Of a stretch of 32,557 nucleotides of DNA, positions 14,309 to 23,199 are shown one piece after another. Origin of the DNA: a virus. The stretch spans positions 1-32,557 of the IMG/VR virus record IMGVR_UViG_3300034272_001996. The stretch is one strand, 5' to 3'. The translations under genes were made by a program, and so were the position numbers. Each line of letters opens with the position of its first letter. Within the stretch, counting starts at the first letter, position 1. The notes beneath the pieces were generated by a model. It made no database searches and was not told the DNA's origin. It saw nothing but the letters and a program-made list of their open reading frames with translations.

Positions 14309-14607
14309 TTAATAAGATATCTGTAACGACAAAATCTAATAAAAAGCATATTATGAATATTGAAACATATGCTAGATGGCTATGTTTATTAGAATCAATG
14401 CACTATATTTCTGAAAATGCTAAGAAAAATAAAGTAAATTTAGAAAAATCTTCAAAATGGATTAAACCTTTAGCTATTCAAAAATATGTAAAAGAAAGAT
14501 TTCCTAGTATGCTTCATGATTTTAAAACAGAAGAAAACTTATATCTAGATTCAAGTTTATTTAAACATATTGCTGACCACCATCAATCCCATAAAATTCA
14601 CCATTAA
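14305..14607 (+). CDS. Unknown basic protein, end of the 13483 operon
   Basis: 100 residues, Lys-rich and helical (NIETYARWLCLLESMHYIS), ending in a His-rich tail (IADHHQSHKIHH). That tail is encoded antisense to the last 15 codons of the convergent fibre gene: the two coding regions overlap by 47 nt, and the tail may simply be a by-product of the fibre's conserved end. A TAATAGCTATTA palindrome (14605-14616) lies at its stop. No domain recognised. Confidence 0.6.
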   Translation: MINKISVTTKSNKKHIMNIETYARWLCLLESMHYISENAKKNKVNLEKSSKWIKPLAIQKYVKERFPSMLHDFKTEENLYLDSSLFKHIADHHQSHKIHH

Positions 14608-17029
14608 TAGCTATTATGGTTACTACATCAGATGTATTAATTACATTTGTAAATGATGGCTTTTCATCTCCTTGAGAAGCCCATAATACATTTTTACTAT
14701 TAATATTCCAATTAATAGTTGAGTTATTTGTTTTTTGATTTAAAAAGAATGTAAAATAATAAACTTTATTTGGATTTATGTTTTGGATAGTAAATCCATT
14801 AATTGATGAAGTTACATTTATTTGAAAAACCGTACATGCACTAGCATTTAATGTTAATGTACTTGATGAAGTTAATAATTTATAACCTTGTGCATGTCTT
14901 TTAAATGATGTTTTATTGATAGCTGTATCTTTTAATTTGGTATAGTTATCCGCATCTGCAATTTTTTCAGCATATTGTTTAGTAGCAATTTCCTTAGAAG
15001 TATTCGGGTCAGAAAATGCTGATAAGTAATTAGTTATTTTTACATTTCCTGCTATAGGAACACTTAAATTTGGTTTAAATGTATCATCTATAGATTTTTT
15101 TGTTACTATATGATTAGCTGAAATTGCACTTAATACAGTTAAGTTTCCCGGTGTTATAGTTCCACCGGTATAACGTAAAAATTTCTTTGCTTCTTTTTCT
15201 AATAAATCAGCATATGATTTTGGTATTATAATTGTAGGATCTTCACCTAATTTAATAGGTGAAGTAATATTTGGTACTGTTAAATTTATAGGACCAGTAA
15301 TTACAGCATCTTGATTTTTTGGTAATAATGTACTTAATGAAGAATTTATAGTATCTACTGCCTGTTTATGTAAAATTTGTTTAGAAGCAGTTGGATAACT
15401 ATTTATATATAATTTACCAGTAATAGTTTCATTACCACTTAAATGTACATAATTTGTATTTGCATTATTTGCTAAACTATCTACATATTGTTTATTTGCT
15501 ATTTCTTGATCAGCATTAGGATCATTTTCAATTATTAATTCTCCGGGTAATACAATAGGAGCATCTTTGGTAATAAAAATAGTTGGAGGTTTAAGTATTT
15601 CATCTACATATGCTTTATTTGCTATTTCAACTCTTGTATTTGGTATTAACACTCCTAATGGTCCAGTTAATTTTCCTCCTTCTATACGTAAACTATTAAT
15701 TATAATATCATAAGCCGTATCTATATATTGTTTATCTGCAATAAGTTTTGGATTTTGTAATTGATAGTTTAATGGTTGGACCGATAATTCTCCACCTTTT
15801 CTATTAATAACACTAAGAGCACCGCCAGTTGTTTGTATATAATTTCCTGTATTATTTCGAGTATCAGCATATAGTAAAGTAGCTACTTGATTACTAAGTG
15901 TTGGTTCTACTAATACTGATAAAGTACCAGTAATGGTATCATAACCACTTATTTTTACATAAGTACTGCTTAAGTAATTAGCAATATTATCTACGTATTC
16001 TTTTATAACAATATGATTAGCTGATATAGGATAAAATGCGGATAAAGCACCTGTCATTAAATCTCCAGTTATTTTTACAAACTTATCATGATTTATTGTT
16101 AAATCTACATAATATTTATTTGCTATTTCTGATGAAACATTTGGAGTTAATACGCTTATGGGATTAGTAAATAAAAATCCTCCACCAACACTTAAATAAT
16201 TTGTTTTGGTAATAGTATTAGCTTTTATTACATAATCACGATCTGCTATATAATTTAAACTATTACTTGATAATGAAGGAATAATTATAGAACCAGTTAA
16301 TTCACCACCGCTGAGTAAAAGAAAATCTTTGGAATTATTATTTTGATCCGCATATTTTTTAGTTACTATATGTGAATTATCTATAGGTTCTATTACTGAT
16401 ACATGGTTAGTAATAGAATCAAATCCTGATAAATGTACATAATTACTTAATTCATTAAATAAAGTATCTACATATTGTTTGGTTGATGTATGATACAAGT
16501 CAGTTGGATTTGAATGTAAACATAAAGAACCAGTCATAGTGGAACCATTTCTACTTACATAATTATTTGGATTTATTAAACTATTATTGATTTCGATAAT
16601 ATGATCATCTACATATTTTTTATTAATTAAATCGTAGCTATCTATTGGTGAAATAACACTTAAATTATTAATCAAATTATATCTTAAATTAATATAGTTA
16701 TTAAAATCTGTATTTTCAAAAACAGATAATGTTGAATTTAATACAAGAGGCCCAGTTATTTTTTCATTAATGTTATAAAGTAATCCATTTTTATCTAATT
16801 TTGATGATAAAGATATTTCTATATTAGTAACATTATTTTCTAAAGTATTAATATTGAACGGAAATGTTGTATTTATAAATGATTTTATTTGATCTATATA
16901 ATTAGAAAATGTAATTTTTCTTGTAACATAAGATCCACTGCTATTATCAAATATATCTACAATAGCATAATCGTTATTATTAATTGTGGAAGATTCTGAT
17001 AAATCATTTATAAAATCAAAATTACTCAT
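14561..17029 (-). CDS. Tail fibre/adhesin paralogue B, 14 degenerate repeats
   Basis: 822 residues. N-terminal ~100 residues (NDLSESSTINNNDYAIVDI ... KLDKNGLL ... GPLVLNSTLSVFE) match the N-terminus of the next gene upstream. The body is about 14 repeats of 35-45 residues of the type 'G..LTGPLSVL.P....IANKxYVD', typical of phage long tail fibres, many decayed (KKYAD, KQAVD, KKSID). The C-terminal tip ends WAS...GEFYGIDGGQQYV, similar to the paralogue's tip. Such proteins trimerise and bind host surface; the chaperone and receptor are unknown. It starts 2 nt after the paralogue's stop without its own late box, so it is read from the promoter at 19509. Confidence 0.85.
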   Translation of the reverse strand: MSNFDFINDLSESSTINNNDYAIVDIFDNSSGSYVTRKITFSNYIDQIKSFINTTFPFNINTLENNVTNIEISLSSKLDKNGLLYNINEKITGPLVLNSTLSVFENTDFNNYINLRYNLINNLSVISPIDSYDLINKKYVDDHIIEINNSLINPNNYVSRNGSTMTGSLCLHSNPTDLYHTSTKQYVDTLFNELSNYVHLSGFDSITNHVSVIEPIDNSHIVTKKYADQNNNSKDFLLLSGGELTGSIIIPSLSSNSLNYIADRDYVIKANTITKTNYLSVGGGFLFTNPISVLTPNVSSEIANKYYVDLTINHDKFVKITGDLMTGALSAFYPISANHIVIKEYVDNIANYLSSTYVKISGYDTITGTLSVLVEPTLSNQVATLLYADTRNNTGNYIQTTGGALSVINRKGGELSVQPLNYQLQNPKLIADKQYIDTAYDIIINSLRIEGGKLTGPLGVLIPNTRVEIANKAYVDEILKPPTIFITKDAPIVLPGELIIENDPNADQEIANKQYVDSLANNANTNYVHLSGNETITGKLYINSYPTASKQILHKQAVDTINSSLSTLLPKNQDAVITGPINLTVPNITSPIKLGEDPTIIIPKSYADLLEKEAKKFLRYTGGTITPGNLTVLSAISANHIVTKKSIDDTFKPNLSVPIAGNVKITNYLSAFSDPNTSKEIATKQYAEKIADADNYTKLKDTAINKTSFKRHAQGYKLLTSSSTLTLNASACTVFQINVTSSINGFTIQNINPNKVYYFTFFLNQKTNNSTINWNINSKNVLWASQGDEKPSFTNVINTSDVVTIIAINGEFYGIDGGQQYV

Positions 17030-17031
17030 AA

Positions 17032-19503
17032 TTATGCAAAAGTTTGACCTGAACTAAATCCATACCATTTAGCAGTGCTAAGAGCTGAACCTATACAAGT
17101 TAATGTTATTATATCTACAGCATTTTGTAATTTACTAACAATAGGAGGATTAAATCCAGAAGCCCATGCAACATTTGTGGTTGTTGAATTTATTGTTGTT
17201 GCCCATGTTATATTATAAAATGCAGCGGTAGTACCCATTTGTTTTATAAAAAATGTTATATTATGTATAAATCCAGATCCAAATGTACCTATTAAATTAA
17301 TTCCAGTAATATTTGCTTTTAAATTAATAAAATATGTATTTGAAAATTTAGAAGTACCAAGATTTGATCCAAAATCTATAGTTAATGGTCCATTAGTATT
17401 AAAATCAACTGTTTGTACTTCTTCGCAATAAGCTGATAAAACTACTAATCCATCCATTTGTCCACCACTTAAAGGTAAATATTTTCCACTTGGATTTATA
17501 GTAGTGTCTACATATAATTTATTAGCTGCTTCGCTAGGTGAAGTAGGAGAGTTAACTGATAACGGACCAGTCATACTACCACCACTTATTGGTAAATAAT
17601 TTCCAATTATAGCAGTTGATTTGGTATCTACATATGCTTTATTAGCTGCATGAGAATCTGAAGTAGGATTTGATACATTCAAATAACCAGTCATAGTACC
17701 ACCACTTAAAGGTACATAACCTGTGATAGTTGGTATTCTATCATCTACATATTTTTTGTTTATAACTTCATTATCATTTGTAGGTGGAGTTGGTCTATCT
17801 AAATAAATAACTTTAGTAATAGTAACACCACCCGACAAAGGTACATATTCTGAAGGCTTTATTAAAAGATCTATATATCCTTTATTAGCAGCTTGATTAC
17901 TTGGATCAGAACTAACTAATTCTTGTATATATAAAGGACCAGTCATAGTACCACCTGCTAATGGTAAGAATGTATTTGGTGGAAATTTATCATCTACATA
18001 TTTTTTTGTAGCAGCTTCTTTATTTTGTGTTGGTGTAAGTACAGTTAATGGACCTGTTATAGTTCCCCCAGATAAAGTTAAAAATGATGATGTTGGTATT
18101 ACTTTAGAATCTACATATGCTTTATTTGCTGCATGATCAGATAATGTAGGAGTTAATACAGATAAAGGACCAGTTAATGAACGATTACCAGAAATAGGTA
18201 CATAATGACCAGTAAATGCTAAGTTAAAATAATAATCTACATATTCTTTATTTGCTGCATGTTCTTTGTTTATTGGATCTAATACAGATAATGGTCCCGT
18301 CATAGTTCCACCGCTAAGAGGAAGATATGACGCACCAACAATATATTTGCTATCTATATATTTTTTATTAACTACTTGATTTAATGGACTTGATGGAGTA
18401 ATGTCTATGACATATAAAGGACCATCAACAGCTCCACCTGACAATGGTAAATAAAATTTTCCAATTAATTCTTTTTTATCATCTACATATTGTTTGTTAA
18501 CTGCTTCTGGATTTGCACTAGGAGATAAAACTGATAAATAACCAGTCATAGATCCCCCAGATAATGGTAAAAATGACGAAATAGATAATACTTTAGAATC
18601 TACATATTCTTTATTTGCAGCATGATCACATAATGTAGGAGTTAATACAGATAAAGGACCAGTAATTGAAACATTGCCTGAAATAGGTACAAAATTTGTT
18701 ATAGTTACGGGAGATACTAAACTATCTACATATTTTTTTGTAGCAGGATGATTACCAGCAGTTGGTTCTAATACTGATAATGGTCCAGTTAAAGTTCCAC
18801 CAGATAAAGGTAAAAATGGACCTTTTACAATTCTATCATCTACATATTTTTTATTAGCTGCTTCTACATCAGTATTAGGAGAAATGACAGATAAGGGTCC
18901 AGTTACAGAACCACCAGATAAATGCAAATAAATATTATTTGGGTATTTGTCATCTACATATTTTTTTGTTGCAGCATGATAATTTTCAGTTGGTGTATTA
19001 TTGGGTAATGTTAAAAACCCTGTCATAGTATCACCACTTTTTAAAATTAAACCTGAAGCATTTGGTATATTTAAAGTATTATATTTATCATCTATATACT
19101 TTTTATTAGCACCATCAAAATCTGATTCTGGAGTTGCTACATTTATAATTTTATTCCTATGTAAATTTATGCTTTTAGTAAAATGGGCTACATCAAAAAC
19201 TGATAATGTAGAATTAATACTTAACGGACCAACCATTTTTTCATTTGATGAAAAATTCAAACCAGTTTTATCTAATTTATTTGCTACGGTTTGTGTTATA
19301 TTTGTTATATTGGTTTGTATTGTATTGAATGTATTTTGTATTTCATTATTAATATTAGTCGATAATAATCTTACTAATGTATTATAAGATACTTTTTTAG
19401 TATAATATTGTCCAGTATTAGTATCTACAACATCAAAAACAGTATAATCATTACTAGTAATAATTGTAGATTCATTTAATCTATAAATAAAAGAATCAGC
19501 CAT
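17032..19503 (-). CDS. Tail fibre/adhesin paralogue A, 14 well-kept repeats
   Basis: 823 residues, one more than its downstream paralogue. Fourteen repeats built on 'YLPLSGGTMTGPLSVL.P....AANKKYVD', the classic phage fibre repeat, run from about residue 100 to 720. The N-terminal domain (FIYRLNESTIITSNDYTVFD, coiled NTIQTNITNITQTVANKLDK) probably attaches to the virion; the C-terminal ~100 residues, ending KWYGFSSGQTFA, form a probable receptor-binding tip. Repeats are far more alike than those of the paralogue, at DNA level too, so repeat number could change by recombination. The late box AATAAATA ends 5 nt before the ATG. Confidence 0.88.
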   Translation of the reverse strand: MADSFIYRLNESTIITSNDYTVFDVVDTNTGQYYTKKVSYNTLVRLLSTNINNEIQNTFNTIQTNITNITQTVANKLDKTGLNFSSNEKMVGPLSINSTLSVFDVAHFTKSINLHRNKIINVATPESDFDGANKKYIDDKYNTLNIPNASGLILKSGDTMTGFLTLPNNTPTENYHAATKKYVDDKYPNNIYLHLSGGSVTGPLSVISPNTDVEAANKKYVDDRIVKGPFLPLSGGTLTGPLSVLEPTAGNHPATKKYVDSLVSPVTITNFVPISGNVSITGPLSVLTPTLCDHAANKEYVDSKVLSISSFLPLSGGSMTGYLSVLSPSANPEAVNKQYVDDKKELIGKFYLPLSGGAVDGPLYVIDITPSSPLNQVVNKKYIDSKYIVGASYLPLSGGTMTGPLSVLDPINKEHAANKEYVDYYFNLAFTGHYVPISGNRSLTGPLSVLTPTLSDHAANKAYVDSKVIPTSSFLTLSGGTITGPLTVLTPTQNKEAATKKYVDDKFPPNTFLPLAGGTMTGPLYIQELVSSDPSNQAANKGYIDLLIKPSEYVPLSGGVTITKVIYLDRPTPPTNDNEVINKKYVDDRIPTITGYVPLSGGTMTGYLNVSNPTSDSHAANKAYVDTKSTAIIGNYLPISGGSMTGPLSVNSPTSPSEAANKLYVDTTINPSGKYLPLSGGQMDGLVVLSAYCEEVQTVDFNTNGPLTIDFGSNLGTSKFSNTYFINLKANITGINLIGTFGSGFIHNITFFIKQMGTTAAFYNITWATTINSTTTNVAWASGFNPPIVSKLQNAVDIITLTCIGSALSTAKWYGFSSGQTFA

Positions 19504-19508
19504 ATTTT

Positions 19509-19516
19509 TATTTATT
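19509..19516 (-). promoter_or_regulatory. Late promoter box, fibre gene 19503
   Basis: AATAAATA on this strand, 5 nt to ATG. Confidence 0.65.
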
Positions 19517-19519
19517 CAT

Positions 19520-20227
19520 TTAGGTCTTATGCAATAAGAAACCAGTATTTGTTGGGTCTGGTATTCCAATTCCTATATAAGAACTTGAAGGAGATTGTAA
19601 AGTATAATAAGTTTCTATAGCAGGAACTATTATTGGTTTTTGTGATATTGTAGTAGTTGGTATGTAATCAATTCCTTGATATTGTATGGCCTTTAACTTA
19701 AATGTTATTTTATTACCATTTGCGGTTAATGGTGATGAATATGAAAATCCAATTTTATAAAAATCATCAATTTTAGGACTTAAATTTAATGCAAATTCTC
19801 CTACAGATACATATTCATCTGTAGTTTTATCTTTAATTGAAATTATTAAAGTTTGTCCAATATTAGTAAAATTACAACGTATTGTATTATATATTACAGT
19901 ATTTTTTACCAATGGTGATAAACTTGAAGGAAGATTAAATGATGTTAGTACATTAAATCCTGTACCTTTAATTATTTTAACAGTATTATCACTAAAAAAT
20001 AATACACCTAATACAGCTCCACTTACACCATTTGTTGAATTATAATCAGTATATCCTAATCCAGAATAAGGTCCACCCCCAGATAATATATGATTATTAA
20101 ATAAAAATGTAGAAAATCCTCCAGTAGCAGTATTTGATCCAGTAATTGCATATTGAAATGACCATGTAATATCAAAATTTGCATTATAATTCTGTTTTAT
20201 ATAAAAATTAGAAGTAGAATCAGCCAT
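19520..20227 (-). CDS. Lectin-like (jelly-roll) structural protein
   Basis: 235 residues. The pattern 'FSTFLFNN..LSGGGPYSGLGY ... GVSGAVLGVLFF ... IYNTIRCNFTNIGQTLIISIKDK ... DFYKIGFSYSSPLTANGNKITF' is like the L-type lectin/concanavalin fold found in phage virion proteins, including the antiparallel strands and the KIGFSYSSP turn. It probably binds glycans on the host or decorates the virion. The last ~45 residues (PTTTISQKPIIVP...) look like a separate linker or tail. The late box TTAAATA ends 6 nt before the ATG and shares an inverted repeat with the divergent gene at 20257. Confidence 0.65.
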   Translation of the reverse strand: MADSTSNFYIKQNYNANFDITWSFQYAITGSNTATGGFSTFLFNNHILSGGGPYSGLGYTDYNSTNGVSGAVLGVLFFSDNTVKIIKGTGFNVLTSFNLPSSLSPLVKNTVIYNTIRCNFTNIGQTLIISIKDKTTDEYVSVGEFALNLSPKIDDFYKIGFSYSSPLTANGNKITFKLKAIQYQGIDYIPTTTISQKPIIVPAIETYYTLQSPSSSYIGIGIPDPTNTGFLLHKT

Positions 20228-20230
20228 CGT

Positions 20231-20254
20231 AAGTATTTAATGGACTAAATACTT
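20231..20254. promoter_or_regulatory. Divergent late promoter pair, 20227 (-) and 20257 (+)
   Basis: A perfect 9-bp inverted repeat AAGTATTTA/TAAATACTT with a 6-base spacer holds a TAAATA box on each strand (6 nt and 5 nt to the start codons). Confidence 0.8.
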
Positions 20255-20256
20255 TA

Positions 20257-21741
20257 ATGGCAGGAAATGCACGTTTTCATAATAAACTTCACAGAAAGGA
20301 TCATCATACTAATCCTACTGAAGGATTTCCTGATAGCGGAACTGATCCAATAGCTTCACCGCAAGAACCATTCCAAGGAGATTTTGTAATTAATGGTACA
20401 CTTAGTTGTACTGGTTTCCAAGTAGCTTCTGCTGATTTTTCTGGAGATGTAAAATGTGAAAACCTTACAGTAAGAGATACAACATTATGTAATTTTATAT
20501 CTGGAGATGATACGGAAACTATTATTAGTGATGGTGCATTAACAGGTTTTGGAGATTTTACTATGACGATGGATTTTCGTCAAGGTATATATGCGAAAAC
20601 TCCTAAATTTAATATAACTGGTATATTATCATGTGACCAAAGTGCAAATATAGGAACTAATCTTCAAGTTAATGGAAATTCTACAATTAATGGAAATTTA
20701 TTAATTAATGGAGATTTATCTATATTAGGAGATTCTTGTATTATTAATACTACAGTAGCTACTACTAGTTCATTATCAGTTTATAATACTGGAAATTCTT
20801 CTGCTTTAACTATATCACAAATTAATACAACATATCCTATTGCAATATTTAAAAATAATACAACTAGTATATTAGAAATAAGTTCTAATGGTATAAATGT
20901 AACAGGAAATGGTATATTTACTGGAAGTGTAAATGCAGTTAATATTAATATATTACAATCTGCATCTTCTAAATGGGATTCTTCATATAATAATTTAACA
21001 GCACAAAGTGCTAATTGGAATAATACATTTAATTCTGTAAACATTACTAGTGCTAATTGGAATAATACATTTACTTCTGTAAAAAATGCTAGTGCTGACT
21101 GGAATAATACATTTAATTCTGTAAACTATGCTAGTGCTAATTGGAATAATACATTTACTTCAGTAACTTCTAATAGTTCTAATTGGAATAACGTATTTAC
21201 TTCTGTAAAAGACACTAGTGCTAACTGGAATAACGTATTTACTTCTGTAAAAGACACTAGTGCTAATTGGAATAATGTATATACTTCAGTAAAAGATACT
21301 AGTGCTAATTGGAATAATGTATATACTACAGTTAGAGATAATAGTGCAGGGGATTGGCTTAGTGGAAATTCTACTATAAATTTTGTTGCTAGTACAGGTA
21401 CATTTACTCATCAACTTTCCACAAAATCAATTAAAATACATAATGCTATGTATGCTGCGATATTATCGGCTACATTAACTGGTACAATATCATTAACTAT
21501 TGATTCTGGAACATATTTATTTATAAATTGTAATGGTATAGCTAGAGATTTAGAATTACCTGCTGTCAATTCAGAACATAAAGGATTAATGTATATGATA
21601 AAAAATACATCACCTACTAATGTAGATTTACACGTACATTATAATGGTGGGTTAGCTCAACCAGCAATAGTAAGTATTTCTTATGGTACATATAAGAGAA
21701 TATTTGCTAGTGGAGTAACAAATAATTGGTTAGTAATGTAA
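20257..21741 (+). CDS. Tail fibre-like virion protein with 14-residue W-N repeats
   Basis: 494 residues. The N-terminus (MAGNARFHNKLHRKDHHTNP ... PDSGTDPIASP) resembles an attachment region of structural proteins in marine T4-like phages. Residues 40-230 are beta-strand rich with INGNLLINGDLSILGDS-like turns typical of beta-helical fibres. Residues about 237-362 are nine 14-residue repeats (SANWNNxFTSVKDT), then a C-terminal ~115-residue domain (LELPAVNSEHKGLMYMIKN) that is probably the tip. The late box CTAAATA ends 5 nt before the ATG. The Trp-Asn spacing suggests a repeating shaft or coiled fibril. Confidence 0.8.
   Translation: MAGNARFHNKLHRKDHHTNPTEGFPDSGTDPIASPQEPFQGDFVINGTLSCTGFQVASADFSGDVKCENLTVRDTTLCNFISGDDTETIISDGALTGFGDFTMTMDFRQGIYAKTPKFNITGILSCDQSANIGTNLQVNGNSTINGNLLINGDLSILGDSCIINTTVATTSSLSVYNTGNSSALTISQINTTYPIAIFKNNTTSILEISSNGINVTGNGIFTGSVNAVNINILQSASSKWDSSYNNLTAQSANWNNTFNSVNITSANWNNTFTSVKNASADWNNTFNSVNYASANWNNTFTSVTSNSSNWNNVFTSVKDTSANWNNVFTSVKDTSANWNNVYTSVKDTSANWNNVYTTVRDNSAGDWLSGNSTINFVASTGTFTHQLSTKSIKIHNAMYAAILSATLTGTISLTIDSGTYLFINCNGIARDLELPAVNSEHKGLMYMIKNTSPTNVDLHVHYNGGLAQPAIVSISYGTYKRIFASGVTNNWLVM
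20965..21342 (+). repeat. Nine tandem 42-bp coding repeats
   Basis: Nine in-frame units of 42 bp encode SxNWNNxFTSVxxx. The first is degenerate (SSKWDSSYNNLTAQ); the last four are nearly identical in DNA, which indicates recent expansion at the 3' side. Confidence 0.9.
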
Positions 21742-21743
21742 TT

Positions 21744-22052
21744 ATGTTTATAAAAAATGGTAGCTTTAAAAAATATAAGCATATAATATCATATGTGCCT
21801 GTAGTAATTACACGACAACCATTAAGTGGTGTTGCTACAGTAGGTAGTACTTTTGTATTTTATATCAATGTAAAAGGAAGTGCGCCTATAACTTATCAAT
21901 GGTATAGGAGTAATTTTCCTATAAGTAATGCGAAAACAAATACGTTGACATTAAATTTAGTTCAACTTAGTTCTAATAATACTTATTATTGTAAAGTAGG
22001 AAATAACAAATATACAATAGATAGTAATACAGTTAGATTATCTGTAATTTAA
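21744..22052 (+). CDS. Ig-like domain protein, probable virion decoration
   Basis: 102 residues from ATG 21744 (an upstream TTG at 21726 lies inside the previous gene and is rejected). After ~20 basic residues, an Ig-like (I-set) pattern is clear: ITRQPLSGVATVGSTFVF, ITYQWYR, NTLTLNLVQLSSNNTYYCKV and NTVRLSVI. The YxC before the last strand is the conserved Ig position; the partner cysteine of the disulphide is replaced, as is common in phage Ig domains. Such domains give weak binding to host glycans or stabilise virions. It starts 2 nt after the fibre stop and its stop overlaps that of the convergent gene by 4 nt. Confidence 0.75.
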   Translation: MFIKNGSFKKYKHIISYVPVVITRQPLSGVATVGSTFVFYINVKGSAPITYQWYRSNFPISNAKTNTLTLNLVQLSSNNTYYCKVGNNKYTIDSNTVRLSVI

Positions 22053-22810
22053 TTTAAATCATAAGTGCCATACATAGATGTGTCATTTACACTCATATCT
22101 AGTATATGTTTTACACTTTCTGTATCAGCAGATTCAGTATAAGATTTTGGTGCTGATGATAATTCTCCAACAATATTACTACTTAATTTTCCGTAAAACG
22201 TATCATCAGTAATCTGATCATTAACAGTTTCTTGTGGTAGATTTGGTTGCCAACTATAAGCTAATCGTTTAGCAGTTATTTTCCATGAATAATGTCCACC
22301 TAATGGATTTAAATTATCTCCAACATCTTGATCTCTTCTTTGTGTAATTTCAAAATAATTCCCACTTCTACCATTAATTCTATCATTACCATATTCTACC
22401 ATTTGTATGACATCACCTGATTTTGGTTCTATGTCTTGCTGTAAAGTAGAATATATATTATCACCAGACATAGCTTTTACAAATAAACCATATGTAATAT
22501 ATCCAGTTAATTCATCATCAGCATTAAATCCCCAATTACTTACAGTTAAATTTGATTCATTTAATGAAGATATTAACATTTTAACTAATTTAGGACCATG
22601 AAATCTAGCAGTAGGTTGTTCACCATAAATCGAATCGGCAGATAATAAAGTTGTGGTATTAATCCAATAATTAATTTTTTGTCCATTAATATTAACTATT
22701 TCATCAGCAGCATTAGCTATTACTTTTATGTCTGGTTGTAATCTTGTTTTATCATACAATTCATAACATAAACTACCATTTCCAGCACCAGAATAATAAC
22801 AATCTTGCAT
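22049..22810 (-). CDS. 14: Neck protein, gp14-like
   Basis: 253 residues (T4 gp14 is 256). Recognisable stretches: KINYWINTTTLLSADSIYGE, RFHGPKLVKMLI, NWGFNADDELTGYITYGLFV, SGDVIQMVEYGNDR, NYFEITQRRDQDVGDNLNPLGG and SWKITAKRLAYSWQPN. Order and length fit the T4 neck protein that joins head and tail, although similarity is at the motif level. It begins one nt after the preceding gene's stop and has no late box, so it is read from the promoter at 23135. Neck gene upstream of the terminase matches T4 block logic, but here the strand is reversed relative to gp17. Confidence 0.7.
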   Translation of the reverse strand: MQDCYYSGAGNGSLCYELYDKTRLQPDIKVIANAADEIVNINGQKINYWINTTTLLSADSIYGEQPTARFHGPKLVKMLISSLNESNLTVSNWGFNADDELTGYITYGLFVKAMSGDNIYSTLQQDIEPKSGDVIQMVEYGNDRINGRSGNYFEITQRRDQDVGDNLNPLGGHYSWKITAKRLAYSWQPNLPQETVNDQITDDTFYGKLSSNIVGELSSAPKSYTESADTESVKHILDMSVNDTSMYGTYDLN

Positions 22811-22811
22811 A

Positions 22812-23129
22812 TTATAAATTAATTATTGTTAAAGTGTTTCCTAATCTTTTAACTGCTTGTTTAGAATTTGATAATCTTTTATATCCATTATTAGGTATAT
22901 CATTTAAGTTAATACCATATTTCATTAATTTTGGATTATTTGCAGCAATAGGACCAATTGGTAAAGGATCTTTATGGTTTGGATCTCCTTTTTTATGTCT
23001 ATTAGCAATTTGATTTGCTTTTTCAATATTATCTCCTTTTCTATTCATTTTATGTCCTCTATCAATAGCTCTTCTTCTATGATGAGGATTAGTTATTTCT
23101 AAGAGATAAAATTCTTTAAAAGAAATCAT
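22812..23129 (-). CDS. Small basic late protein, unknown function
   Basis: 105 residues from ATG 23129 (the upstream TTG at 23144 is rejected because the late box CTAAATA ends 5 nt before 23129 and overlaps it). It starts MISFKEFYLLEI, an N-terminus of the type common to many structural proteins of marine T4-like phages, then HHRRRAIDRGHKMNRKGDN, a strongly basic stretch. It may bind nucleic acid or be a head-associated protein; there is no catalytic motif. It leads the operon with gp14. Confidence 0.65.
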   Translation of the reverse strand: MISFKEFYLLEITNPHHRRRAIDRGHKMNRKGDNIEKANQIANRHKKGDPNHKDPLPIGPIAANNPKLMKYGINLNDIPNNGYKRLSNSKQAVKRLGNTLTIINL

Positions 23130-23134
23130 ATTAG

Positions 23135-23141
23135 TATTTAG
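23135..23141 (-). promoter_or_regulatory. Late promoter box, gene 23129
   Basis: CTAAATA on this strand, 5 nt to ATG. Confidence 0.75.
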
Positions 23142-23148
23142 CAAAAAT

Positions 23149-23174
23149 AAAAGGGACTCGTATGAGTCCCTTTT
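23149..23174 (-). terminator. Intrinsic terminator after the 23200-23814 gene
   Basis: An 11-bp stem (23149-23159 / 23164-23174, core GGGACTC/GAGTCCC) with a 4-base loop, followed leftward by a T-rich run. It ends the acidic protein gene just before the late promoter of the 23129 gene. Confidence 0.9.
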
Positions 23175-23199
23175 AAAATTTTTAATTATTATGAATTAA

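Noticed and set aside
13483-14607. Possible toxin-antitoxin or defence cassette
   Set aside because: Small co-transcribed ORFs with a membrane zinc-ribbon protein first, but no known toxin, antitoxin or nuclease motif supports it.
20965-21342. Evenly spaced 42-bp repeats resembling a CRISPR array
   Set aside because: Units are contiguous without spacers, in frame, and encode a protein repeat of a fibre.
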